Of a stretch of 30,800 nucleotides of DNA, positions 22,323-30,793 are shown in pieces. The position numbers were made by a program, and so were the translations under genes. Source of the DNA: Balneolaceae bacterium (GTDB lineage Bacteria > Bacteroidota > Rhodothermia > Balneolales > Balneolaceae); contig SLGA01000215.1 of assembly GCA_007123985.1 (NCBI GenBank), forward strand, positions 1 to 30,800. The letters are read 5' to 3'. How positions within the stretch are numbered: position 1 is the stretch's first letter; each line of letters begins with the position of its first letter. Below the pieces are notes generated by a model that was given only the letters and a program-made list of their open reading frames with translations, searched no databases and had not been told where the DNA came from.

Positions 22323-23393
22323 ATGGAATTTACCACTCAGCTTCTTTATCCCATTGATCAGGTTTTGCTTGCGGTTATGATTTTTTCCATCATGTTTGGG
22401 ATGGGGGCAAGCCTTACAATCGACGATTTTAAAACCGTTATGCGCTATCCCCGTGGTATTTTAATTGGGTTTCTATCACAGTTTGGCCTGATGCCATTCT
22501 TTGCTTACGGACTAGCCGTTTTTCTGAATTTGCCGCCGGCTTATGCTATTTCTATTATACTAATTGGCTGTTTACCGGGTGGTACTACTTCAAATATGTT
22601 CGCCTATTTTGCACGTGGTTCAGTTGCGCTTAGTATTGCAATGACTACTGCATCAACCATTATGGCACTCATCATGATGCCGATTCTTTTGGAACTGTAC
22701 ACGGCCGAATTTACAGCCGCATTAACAAGCGAACTTCAGCTGGCCGGCACAGGAGCTGAATTTGTTATACCTACCGGAAATATTATTACTTCTCTTGTTT
22801 TGGTACTGGTGCCGGTTGCAATGGGTATGTTTTTAAGGGCAAAATCTCAGGTTTGGGCAAAAACTGCTGAAGATACTGCCGGATTTATGGGCATAATCGT
22901 AATTATTTATCTGATTGGCACCGCTTTTGCTCGCCATAGCGGATTGATGCTTCAAACTCCCATAGAAATTTATATTGCTGCAGTATGTGTTGGCCTGCTT
23001 GGTTTTCTGTTTGGTTTCTGGATGTCTCGTCTGTTCAGGCTTTCGCCAATCTTTCAAAGAGCCATTTCGCTTGAAACCGGTATTCAGAATGGCCCGATTG
23101 CATTTGCAATCATACTGCTTAGTTTTGCTGAACCTGTTCAAAGCCAAATGCTTTGGCTCGCCATATTATACTCCACATTTATTGTGATAACTTCATCATT
23201 TATAACACTCTACTACAGAAGAGTTGGCAAATTTGATTATGAGATCTACAAAAACACAACCATCCACAACAGGCTTTTCGGGGATGAATATGTTAGCCAC
23301 TATCCTGATGGATTTCTGCCTAAACGAATCGAGCACGATCCAAGCCAGGGCTTCACGCCGGGTCAGGTAAGAGAGAAAAAACAGGCTCTGTAG
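22323..23393 (+). CDS. BASS-family (bile acid:sodium symporter-type) transporter
   Basis: An inner-membrane carrier of 356 residues with about nine to ten hydrophobic helices across residues 12-300. Family hallmarks: the FGMGASLTIDDF segment (25-36) after helix 1, the sodium-site-like GCLPGGTTSNMFAYFARG (82-99), and the ETGIQNGPIAFAI block (252-264). BASS relatives import organic anions such as bile acids, pantoate or pyruvate using sodium. The 60-residue C-terminal tail is charged and probably cytosolic. It begins one base after the acyl-CoA synthetase stop, which suggests uptake of an acid followed by CoA activation. That pairing is inferred; the transported compound is unknown. Confidence 0.88.
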   Translation: MEFTTQLLYPIDQVLLAVMIFSIMFGMGASLTIDDFKTVMRYPRGILIGFLSQFGLMPFFAYGLAVFLNLPPAYAISIILIGCLPGGTTSNMFAYFARGSVALSIAMTTASTIMALIMMPILLELYTAEFTAALTSELQLAGTGAEFVIPTGNIITSLVLVLVPVAMGMFLRAKSQVWAKTAEDTAGFMGIIVIIYLIGTAFARHSGLMLQTPIEIYIAAVCVGLLGFLFGFWMSRLFRLSPIFQRAISLETGIQNGPIAFAIILLSFAEPVQSQMLWLAILYSTFIVITSSFITLYYRRVGKFDYEIYKNTTIHNRLFGDEYVSHYPDGFLPKRIEHDPSQGFTPGQVREKKQAL

Positions 23394-23479
23394 TTTGTAT
23401 TGATATAAATTCGTTGGCTCAGGAAAGCGATCGATTAGGTATAAACAAGTTTGTAGTGTGCTCCTTACAAGAATCTGAA

Positions 23480-23499
23480 TTATATTGAGTTCAGTATAA
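23480..23499. promoter_or_regulatory. Imperfect 20-bp inverted repeat before the polyphosphate:AMP phosphotransferase gene
   Basis: TTATATTGA-GT-TCAGTATAA has 9-bp arms with one G.T-type mismatch, ending 21 nt before the ATG at 23521. The compact 2-nt centre favours a DNA operator over an RNA hairpin. Binding protein unknown. Confidence 0.35.
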
Positions 23500-23520
23500 T
23501 CAGTTAATCAAATCAAAAGT

Positions 23521-25038
23521 ATGTTTGAAGTATTTGAATCCGGCTCAAAAATCAGCAAGAGCGACTACAAAAAAAGATTACCCGAACTTCGCGCAGAGCT
23601 TCTTAAAACTCAGTTTGAGCTTCAAAAACAGAATATCCCGTTATTGATAAAAGTTGCCGGAGTTGAGGGTGCAGGAAAAGGCGAAGTAGTGAACCGACTT
23701 AACTCCTGGATGGATACCAGGTATATTGAGACATATGTATTTCGAAAAGAGAGTGATGAGGAAGCAAGCAGGCCATACTACTGGCGATTTTGGCGAGTGC
23801 TGCCAAGGGGAGGACAAATTGGCGTTTTTTTCGGTTCATGGTACACACAGCCCATAAAAAAGCTCGTTTTTGAGGAGACAGATGCAGCACGGTTCGATTC
23901 CACAATGAATCACATTCGCTCACTTGAACAGATGCTGGTTGCAGGAGGGATGGTATTAGCCAAATTTTGGCTGCATATTCCGGAATCCGAGCAAAAGAAA
24001 AGATTCGAAAAACTTGAAAAAGATGAGCGAACTGAATGGCGTGTAACAGATTACGATTGGCGATATCACAACAATTTTGATCACTTCATCAAAGTTAGCA
24101 AGCGTGCAATTCGGCAAACAGATACTGCTGAATCGCCATGGAATATTATCGATGCTTCACAAACGCGCTACAGAGACATTGCTTTTATGGAGATACTGCT
24201 GCAACGAATGAAGGCCGCACTTAACAGAAATGGTATTAACAAGCAGCTAAAAGAACCAATTACACCTGAACTGCATGAAACTGCAAAACCAAATAATATT
24301 TTAAACCATGTTGATCTAACTCCGGCTCTTACCAAAACAGAGTACAAAGATGAATATAAAGACCTCTATCTGGAAATTGAATATCTTGCCTGGCAGTGTT
24401 ATCAAAATCAAATATCAAATGTAATTGTATTTGAAGGGTGGGATGCTGCAGGTAAAGGTGGTGTAATAAGGCGATTGATTCCAACACTGGATGCCAAACT
24501 ATATCGTGTAATCCAGATCTCTGCTCCAACGAAAATGGAGTTATCTCACCACTATTTATGGCGTTTTTGGCAGCATATTCCTAAGGATGGAAAAATTACC
24601 ATATATGATCGCTCTTGGTACGGAAGGGTACTGGTTGAGAGGGTAGAGGGTTTCGCTACAGAACCTGAGTGGAGCCGATCGTATCATGAGATCAATGAAT
24701 TTGAGCAGCAGCTAATCGATCACGGTACAGCAATCAATAAGTTCTGGCTTCATATCAGCAGTGAAGAACAGCTCAGGCGTTTTGAAGAGCGAAAACGGAT
24801 TGAATATAAAAAACATAAAATAACAGAAGAGGACTGGAGAAACCGTGAAAAGCGGGACGAATACAAAACCGCAGTACACGATATGATAGCAAAAACAAGC
24901 ACTGAATATGCTCCCTGGCACATTGTACCGGCAAACAGCAAAAATTATGCACGTATCACAGTTTTGAAAATTATCAGAGATTCGATGAAGCAAACACTTG
25001 AAAAGAGAGCCAAAGCAAATAAGGCGGAGAATTCGTGA
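23521..25038 (+). CDS. pap: Polyphosphate:AMP phosphotransferase (class II PPK2, two fused domains)
   Basis: Uses polyphosphate to phosphorylate AMP to ADP. At 505 residues it holds two PPK2 domains in tandem. The first (about 15-235) has Walker A GVEGAGKG (47-54), but the Walker B Asp-Arg of the second domain (DRSWYGR, 363-369) is replaced by Phe104-Gly105 (FFGSWYTQ). The second (about 275-495) has an intact Walker A GWDAAGKG (306-313), DRSWYGR and the RFWQHIP and EEQLRRFEER lid blocks. The C-terminal half is therefore the likely catalytic one, as described for class II enzymes. The stop TGA overlaps the ATG of the YjbQ gene (TGATG), indicating translational coupling. It lies 127 nt after the transporter gene. 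Confidence 0.94.
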   Translation: MFEVFESGSKISKSDYKKRLPELRAELLKTQFELQKQNIPLLIKVAGVEGAGKGEVVNRLNSWMDTRYIETYVFRKESDEEASRPYYWRFWRVLPRGGQIGVFFGSWYTQPIKKLVFEETDAARFDSTMNHIRSLEQMLVAGGMVLAKFWLHIPESEQKKRFEKLEKDERTEWRVTDYDWRYHNNFDHFIKVSKRAIRQTDTAESPWNIIDASQTRYRDIAFMEILLQRMKAALNRNGINKQLKEPITPELHETAKPNNILNHVDLTPALTKTEYKDEYKDLYLEIEYLAWQCYQNQISNVIVFEGWDAAGKGGVIRRLIPTLDAKLYRVIQISAPTKMELSHHYLWRFWQHIPKDGKITIYDRSWYGRVLVERVEGFATEPEWSRSYHEINEFEQQLIDHGTAINKFWLHISSEEQLRRFEERKRIEYKKHKITEEDWRNREKRDEYKTAVHDMIAKTSTEYAPWHIVPANSKNYARITVLKIIRDSMKQTLEKRAKANKAENS

Positions 25039-25472
25039 TGGACATCATTACAAATGATCTTTATTTGAACACCAAAGGGTTTTCTGATATCCACGATATC
25101 ACAGAACGTGTAAACCATCTTATCGGTGAGAGTGGTTTTGATGAAGGATTCTGCCACATCTTCGTGGTTGGTTCCACTGCATCGGTCTCTACCATGGAAT
25201 TTGAACCGGCACTTGTAAAAGATATCAAAGAAAAACTTGAAAATTTTGCATCCAAAAATATGCGCTCGCATCACTCGGAAACCTGGGGTGATGACAACGG
25301 ATTTTCACATATCAGAGCAACTTTTATGGGGCCGGGTATAACTGTACCCATTCGTAACGGAAATTGCATTCTCGGAACATGGCAGCAAATCGTTATTCTT
25401 GATCACGACAACAGGCCAAGAAAACGTCATGTCATCGTTCAAATAGCAGGTAAAAAAAAGAATGAAGATTGA
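25038..25472 (+). CDS. yjbQ: YjbQ / UPF0047 family protein (secondary thiamine-phosphate synthase type)
   Basis: A small cytosolic protein of 144 residues. The family signature is strong: RSHHSETWGDDNGFSHIRA (about 75-93), MGPGITVPI, and NCILGTWQQIVILDHD, ending with RKRHVIVQIAG. Members show weak thiamine-phosphate synthase activity in vitro, but the physiological role is unsettled. The ATG at 25038 shares a base with the pap stop, and GGAG at 25026-25029 is a good ribosome binding site 8 nt upstream. An in-frame GTG at 25035 is a less likely start. No thiamine gene is near, so the coupling to polyphosphate kinase is the only context clue. Confidence 0.92.
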   Translation: MDIITNDLYLNTKGFSDIHDITERVNHLIGESGFDEGFCHIFVVGSTASVSTMEFEPALVKDIKEKLENFASKNMRSHHSETWGDDNGFSHIRATFMGPGITVPIRNGNCILGTWQQIVILDHDNRPRKRHVIVQIAGKKKNED

Positions 25473-25557
25473 TCTGTATAACCTCAAATATCTTGATATA
25501 CCAAAAAAAGTTCGTTATATCCCCACTTAGCAAAACCATGAACGAATGAATTAAACA

Positions 25558-27297
25558 ATGTCAGGCAGTTTAGTTGCTGCAATTTCGCTGCTCCTCTTCT
25601 TTATCGGCTATCGCTATTACTCAAAATTTCTTGCCGAGAAAATCTATCGCCTCAATCCCGATTTTATTACTCCGGCCCATCAGTTTAAGGACGGAGTTGA
25701 TTATGTACCCGCAAATAAATTTGTACTCTGGGGACATCATTTCACCTCAATAGCAGGTGCGGCTCCCATTGTAGGTCCTGCCATAGCTGTTTACTGGGGT
25801 TGGCTGCCTGCTATGATGTGGGTAGTACTGGGTACAATTTTCGCGGCCGGTGTTCACGATTTTGGTGTGATGGTTTTGTCGGTACGCAATAAAGGACAGT
25901 CAATCGGTACCATTGCGGATAAAATCATAGGTTCTCGTGCCAAAATTCTGTTTTTATTTATCATATTGATACTTGTTCTGATGATAAATGCAGTATTTGC
26001 CTGGGTTATATCCAATCTGTTCATCAGTTATCCTGCCAGTGTACTTTCGATTTTTATCCAGATACCTCTTGCTGTTTGGATTGGGTACAGAACTTACCTG
26101 GCATCGGGTGGAAGTATGATATTTCCTGCCATTTTGGTACTTGGTGTGATGTATTTTACGGCAATCATTGCAAGCTATGTACCCATACTACAAATTGATC
26201 TTGTAGAATATTTTGGCGGAGAAGATAACATTGTATGGATGGGGTTATCAGGTGTTGAAATGTCTTTTCTTGTGTGGATTCTTGTTTTGATGATCTACGT
26301 TTACATTGCGTCCACTCTCCCGGTATGGACCCTTCTGCAGCCGCGAGATCTCATAAACTCGTATCAGCTTCTGCTTGGCTTATTCATTCTTTATGCCGGG
26401 TTGTTCATTACCAATCCGGGAATTTCCGCACCGCCTTCAAATGCGGAAGCTACCGACGTAAGTTGGTTCCCACTTCTATTTATAACCATTGCATGTGGGG
26501 CTATATCCGGGTTTCATGGCCTTGTTTCATCCGGTACTACTGCAAAGCAGCTCGACAAAGAGACCGATGCCAGATTTATCGGGTATCTTGGTGCAGTAGG
26601 AGAGGGTGCTCTCGCCCTGATTACCATAGTAGCAGTTGTCACTTATTTCAATACTACCGGCGAATTTCTTGCTCACTACCACTCATTTGAAGAAGCCGGA
26701 GCAACGGGGTTGAATGTTTTTATTCAAGGCGCTGCACAACTTGCAGCGGGATTGCTCATACCGATTGAAGTAGCACAAACCATTATTGCGGTGATTGTAA
26801 TAAGTTTTGCGGCAACAACTCTGGATACTTCTGTACGTTTGATGCGATACATTATTAATGAGCTTGGGGTAACGTATAACGTGAAGCCGCTAACCCACAT
26901 GCATTTCTCCACATTTATTGCTGTGGGCGCAAGTGCTGCATTAGTGCTTATTCCTGAAGGACCAAGAGGTCTTGGATCAGGCGGGTACCTGTTATGGCCG
27001 CTTTTTGGTACTTCAAATCAATTATTAGCAGCAATCAGTTTGTTGATATTAACCATTTGGCTCAAAAAGAAAGGGCGGAATTATATTTACACACTTGTAC
27101 CGTTAATTTTCCTCTTATTCATGACTCTTTGGGCAATGTGTGAACAGGTACTGTTTCAGTGGGCTATCTGGAGCGATTCCGGTGGAAATATGCTTCTGTT
27201 TGTATTTGGATCTTTAATTCTTGGTTTCACAATCTGGATAATTCTGGAAGCTTTAAGGTTAGCACGCTCGCTTAAACACAAAGATGAGATCAATTAA
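25558..27297 (+). CDS. cstA: Carbon starvation protein CstA family transporter
   Basis: A polytopic inner-membrane protein of 579 residues, with about 15 or more hydrophobic segments from residue 5 onward. CstA hallmarks: the N-terminal FFIGYRYYSKFLAEKIYRL, the cytosolic GVDYVPANKFVLWGHHFTSIAGAAPIVGPAIAVYWGW region (split here as residues 46-82), and FHGLVSSGTTAKQLDKE (about 321-337) later on. E. coli CstA is about 700 residues; this is the shorter form common in many phyla. CstA proteins import pyruvate and/or peptides during carbon limitation. It follows yjbQ by 85 nt and its stop overlaps the convergent dehydrogenase gene by 4 nt. Substrate here is not determinable. Confidence 0.95.
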   Translation: MSGSLVAAISLLLFFIGYRYYSKFLAEKIYRLNPDFITPAHQFKDGVDYVPANKFVLWGHHFTSIAGAAPIVGPAIAVYWGWLPAMMWVVLGTIFAAGVHDFGVMVLSVRNKGQSIGTIADKIIGSRAKILFLFIILILVLMINAVFAWVISNLFISYPASVLSIFIQIPLAVWIGYRTYLASGGSMIFPAILVLGVMYFTAIIASYVPILQIDLVEYFGGEDNIVWMGLSGVEMSFLVWILVLMIYVYIASTLPVWTLLQPRDLINSYQLLLGLFILYAGLFITNPGISAPPSNAEATDVSWFPLLFITIACGAISGFHGLVSSGTTAKQLDKETDARFIGYLGAVGEGALALITIVAVVTYFNTTGEFLAHYHSFEEAGATGLNVFIQGAAQLAAGLLIPIEVAQTIIAVIVISFAATTLDTSVRLMRYIINELGVTYNVKPLTHMHFSTFIAVGASAALVLIPEGPRGLGSGGYLLWPLFGTSNQLLAAISLLILTIWLKKKGRNYIYTLVPLIFLLFMTLWAMCEQVLFQWAIWSDSGGNMLLFVFGSLILGFTIWIILEALRLARSLKHKDEIN

Positions 27298-28256
27298 CCG
27301 TTCACCCGGTTTATCAGATTACCGGTTTGAAAGTTTTTTAAAATTTCAACAACCTGATCCGCCAGCCGTTGCCGGGATTGTCTACTTGCCCACGCAACGT
27401 GAGGTGTGATCAGAAGGTTATCAGGCTGATTTTGAATGAGAGGATGACTTTTTGCAGGTGGTTCAGCACTTAATACATCGAGAGCAGCACCCTTAATAGT
27501 ACCAACTGTAAGAGCTCCTAACAGATCGTCTTCATTAATGATGCCGCCCCTTCCCATATTTATCAGAAGTGCACTATTTTTCATTAATTTCAACTTCTCT
27601 TGGTTCATCAGATCTTTTGTGTAGGGTGATAACGGTGAATGGATACTCACCACATCACTTACACTCAAAAGTTCATCCAGCGCAACACGATCTTTTTGCG
27701 ATGAACTTCCAGGCACCACACTCTCAGAAATAATTACATTCATATTAAAAGCCTCAGCAAGCTCATGAACCCGCTTACCAATAGCTCCATACCCAATTAT
27801 GCCAAGAGTTTTACCGGATAAATCTTCAATTGTAAAATCAAGCAGACAAAAAAAAGGACTTGCCGACCAACTGTTATTTCGCACAGACTTATCATAATCC
27901 CTTAATCGCCTGCTTAGCATTAACAAACAGGCAAATGTATGCTGAGCAACTGATTCTGTTGAGTAATCAACTACATTACAAACAGGTATTTCGAGCTCTT
28001 TGGCAGTTTCTAAATCAACATTGTTAGTACCTGTTGCCAAAATTATGATAAGTTTGATGGCGGGATTATCAGAAAGCAGCTCCTTGTTGATGACCACCTT
28101 ATTTGTAAGAATAATATCGGCTCCCTCAATTCTTTTGGATGTTTCACCGGGTAGGGTGGTATCAAAAGTTTCCCAGTCAAAAGGGATAGAGAATAACTCA
28201 TCTGTTGATAAATCATGAGGAGACAGGCTTTTATAGTCAAGAATTACAGCTTTCAT
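27294..28256 (-). CDS. D-2-hydroxyacid dehydrogenase
   Basis: NAD(P)-dependent dehydrogenase reducing a 2-keto acid to the D-2-hydroxy acid (320 residues). Rossmann motif GYGAIG (155-160) followed by an acidic residue, Glu178, which suggests NAD preference. Catalytic residues Arg236 in NMGRGGIIN, Glu265 in LSAEPP and His286 in ITPHVAW are all present. The closest general type is hydroxypyruvate/glyoxylate reductase-like, but the substrate cannot be fixed from sequence. Its stop shares TTAA (27294-27297) with the cstA stop on the other strand. It stands alone on the minus strand and diverges from the small membrane protein gene. Confidence 0.93.
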   Translation of the reverse strand: MKAVILDYKSLSPHDLSTDELFSIPFDWETFDTTLPGETSKRIEGADIILTNKVVINKELLSDNPAIKLIIILATGTNNVDLETAKELEIPVCNVVDYSTESVAQHTFACLLMLSRRLRDYDKSVRNNSWSASPFFCLLDFTIEDLSGKTLGIIGYGAIGKRVHELAEAFNMNVIISESVVPGSSSQKDRVALDELLSVSDVVSIHSPLSPYTKDLMNQEKLKLMKNSALLINMGRGGIINEDDLLGALTVGTIKGAALDVLSAEPPAKSHPLIQNQPDNLLITPHVAWASRQSRQRLADQVVEILKNFQTGNLINRVNG

Positions 28257-28293
28257 AATGTGAACGAATCAGGATTTTAAAAATATCTAATTA

Positions 28294-28322
28294 TTGTATT
28301 GATTATTATCACTTTAATTTTG
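28294..28322 (+). promoter_or_regulatory. Candidate promoter of the small membrane protein gene
   Basis: TTG (28294-28296), 18 nt, then TAATTTTG (28315-28322) matches the Bacteroidota TTG/TAnnTTTG pattern. The implied start is near 28328, about 50 nt upstream of the ATG at 28380. Confidence 0.4.
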
Positions 28323-28379
28323 CAAATTGTCGAATTCATCGTCAAAAGAGAATTTTACTAAACTGACTATAAGAATACT

Positions 28380-28703
28380 ATGGAAGAAAACAATTCAGGA
28401 CAAGGTGAAAAAACTGCTCTGCCGAAAGAGTTAGATCGATGGAATTGGGGAGCTTGTTTTTTGAATGCACTGTGGGGTGTAGGAAATAAAACGTACGTTG
28501 CTCTTTTTGCATTGGTACCTGTTCTGAATATTTTTATGATGATTGCTTTAGGCTTAAATGGTAGTAAATGGGCATGGGCAAATAAAGAGTGGAAAAGTGT
28601 AGAGCATTTCAATAAGATTCAAAAGCGATGGAATGCAGCCGGATTTTTTGCATTTGGAGTCTACCTTTATTTTCTGATAAAAGGATTTTTATCACTTCTC
28701 TAA
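28380..28703 (+). CDS. Small membrane protein of unknown function
   Basis: A 107-residue protein with a short charged N-terminus and probable membrane helices at about 25-36, 40-58 and 88-106. The core reads RWNWGACFLNALWGVGNKTY, then a hydrophobic stretch, then GSKWAWANKEWKSVEHFNKIQKRW. Conserved-looking tryptophans and the WNWGA..LN..WG.GN pattern recall a family of small uncharacterised bacterial membrane proteins (a loose resemblance to DUF2628-type proteins). I do not recognise a function. The frame, a plausible promoter and the 62-nt gap to the helicase gene support it being real. Confidence 0.75.
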   Translation: MEENNSGQGEKTALPKELDRWNWGACFLNALWGVGNKTYVALFALVPVLNIFMMIALGLNGSKWAWANKEWKSVEHFNKIQKRWNAAGFFAFGVYLYFLIKGFLSLL

Positions 28704-28765
28704 ATGGATTTTCGGATTGGTAAACATATTTTTTACATATAGTCTCTTTTTTGTAGATTTCCTGC

Positions 28766-30793
28766 ATGAAAAAATTTGTCCTTTCCAAAGATGATCATTC
28801 TCAGGCAACCTATTCCATTCCCTACAGTGATCTCTTAAATGACGCCCAGCTTAAAGCTGTTCTGCATGGGGCCGGTCCGGCATTGGTTGTAGCAGGAGCG
28901 GGAACAGGTAAAACCCGTACACTTGTATACAGAGTTGCAAGGTTGGTTGAAAGTGGAGTCGATCCATCTGAAATATTGCTGCTAACCTTTACCCGGAGAG
29001 CTTCATATGAGATGCTGCAGCGGGCAAGTCAGATTCTTGATGAACGCTGTAAAAGGGTGGAGGGAGGCACATTTCACCATTATTGCAGCAAATTACTGCA
29101 CATGTATGCGGATGCTATCGGTTATCCGGAAAACTTTACCATTATGGATGTTTCGGATGCGATGGATGCCGTACAGATGATTCGCAAAAGGTCTGGTTTT
29201 GCAGGTAATAAACAACGCTTTCCAAAGAAATCTGCACTTTTTTCCATATTCAGTGCCTCCGTTAACAAACGGCGTACTATCCGTGAGATTATTGAAGAGC
29301 AGTATTCCCAATTTGTGACTGAAACCGGTGCTATTGAGAAACTATTTGAGGATTACAGGGCATATAAAGAGGCAAATTTTGTAATGGATTTCGATGATTT
29401 ACTTGTTAAAACCCGCGATTTGCTTCACGAAAATGCAGATGTTCGGTTGAAAGTCGCTTCGAAAAATCGGCATGTTTTGGTTGATGAATATCAGGATACA
29501 AACCTGCTTCAAACTGAACTTATCAAACTATTCACCAGTCAACACGGAAATGTTATGGCTGTGGGTGATGATGCTCAAAGTATCTATTCATTCCGGGGTG
29601 CCGATCATAAAAATATGCTTCGTTTTCCAGGGGAGTTTGAGGGGACAACAGTCATAAAACTTGAAGAGAATTTCAGGTCAACACAGCGAATACTTGATGT
29701 TGCAAACAGAGTGCTTGAAGAGGCCAAAGAAAAATTTGAAAAAAAATTATTTACTCACAATCCAGAAGGAGATTTGCCTGGCTTGGTGAAAGCCGCAAAT
29801 ATGAATGATCAAAGCCGGTTTATCACTCAAATGATTTTAAACCTCAGGGAACAAGGTCATGAATTGAATGATATTGCAGTACTTTTCAGAAACGGAAGGG
29901 ATTCATTTGATCTGGAGGTAATGCTCAATCAAAAGAATATACCATACGTAAAATATGGCGGACAGAAATTCACCGAGGCTGCCCACGTTAAAGATGTACT
30001 GGCTCACCTGCGGGTTTTACTGAATCCTAAAGACACTATCTCATGGAACCGGGTTTTAATGCTCATTGACGGTATAGGCCCGAAAACGGCTGAAGAACTT
30101 TTTTTATGGGGGCAGGGGAGTACCGGAACTCCCTATAGTCCGCATACGGCGCCCTATGCAAGCGAAACGTATAAACGGCAATTAAAAGCTCTAAGTACAC
30201 TGTTTGAAAGGTTGATGAAACTTGAAGGGTCTGTAACTGAACAGCTTCGGGAAGTGGTTGATTACTACTCCGTATTTTGTAAAAAGCGTTTTGATGATCA
30301 TCCCAAACGGATGAAAGATTTAGAAACCTTTGTTGATATATCTGGAAAATACAGCTCACTTGGAAAGTTGATTGAAGAGGTAGCGCTTGATCCGATCGAG
30401 GCAACAGCCATTGAAACGGAAGCATCAGAAAAAGATGAAGCACCGCTAATTCTAAGTACAATCCATTCCGCCAAAGGCCTTGAGTGGCATACAGTTTTTT
30501 TGATACAGTGCCTTGATGGAATTCTGCCTTCCGGTTATGCTATTGACGATGAGGTACAAATGGATGAAGAGGTTCGGCTTCTTTATGTGGCAGTTACACG
30601 CGCAAAAGAGCAACTTTTCTTTACTTATCCGGCACTTTTTCAGAGCAGATATGGGGATTATTTTTCAAATCCAAGCAGATTTGTTAAAGATATTTCAGAG
30701 AAATTACTGGAACCATGGCTGCTGATAGAGGAACATGAACGGGGGGAACTAAACACCGGAAATAAAGCTGAAACAAAAGCTCTAAAGTCTTGA
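28766..30793 (+). CDS. UvrD/Rep/PcrA-type ATP-dependent DNA helicase
   Basis: Superfamily 1A 3'-5' DNA helicase, 675 residues. Motifs in order: Q-motif-like LNDAQLKAVLHG (24-35), Walker A GAGTGKT (44-50), TFTRRA (about 75-80), Walker B VDEYQDT (near 238), GDDAQSIYSFRGA (motif III), LEENFRST (motif IV), the ILSTIHSAKGLEW block (motif V) and VAVTRAKEQLF (motif VI). The length is a little below UvrD/PcrA (about 720), mainly from a short C-terminal tail, so it may be a Rep/PcrA paralogue rather than the main UvrD. No nuclease domain is present. The stop TGA overlaps an ATG (30793-30795) that may start the next gene, cut off at the window edge. Confidence 0.92.
   Translation: MKKFVLSKDDHSQATYSIPYSDLLNDAQLKAVLHGAGPALVVAGAGTGKTRTLVYRVARLVESGVDPSEILLLTFTRRASYEMLQRASQILDERCKRVEGGTFHHYCSKLLHMYADAIGYPENFTIMDVSDAMDAVQMIRKRSGFAGNKQRFPKKSALFSIFSASVNKRRTIREIIEEQYSQFVTETGAIEKLFEDYRAYKEANFVMDFDDLLVKTRDLLHENADVRLKVASKNRHVLVDEYQDTNLLQTELIKLFTSQHGNVMAVGDDAQSIYSFRGADHKNMLRFPGEFEGTTVIKLEENFRSTQRILDVANRVLEEAKEKFEKKLFTHNPEGDLPGLVKAANMNDQSRFITQMILNLREQGHELNDIAVLFRNGRDSFDLEVMLNQKNIPYVKYGGQKFTEAAHVKDVLAHLRVLLNPKDTISWNRVLMLIDGIGPKTAEELFLWGQGSTGTPYSPHTAPYASETYKRQLKALSTLFERLMKLEGSVTEQLREVVDYYSVFCKKRFDDHPKRMKDLETFVDISGKYSSLGKLIEEVALDPIEATAIETEASEKDEAPLILSTIHSAKGLEWHTVFLIQCLDGILPSGYAIDDEVQMDEEVRLLYVAVTRAKEQLFFTYPALFQSRYGDYFSNPSRFVKDISEKLLEPWLLIEEHERGELNTGNKAETKALKS

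Noticed and set aside
25488..25499. ATATC-TT-GATAT palindrome before cstA
   Set aside because: Short and made of AT-rich bases common in this gap; expected by chance.
26274..26690. A 138-codon plus-strand frame inside cstA
   Set aside because: Out-of-frame overlap with the CstA coding sequence, Cys/Arg/Ser-rich, no family features.
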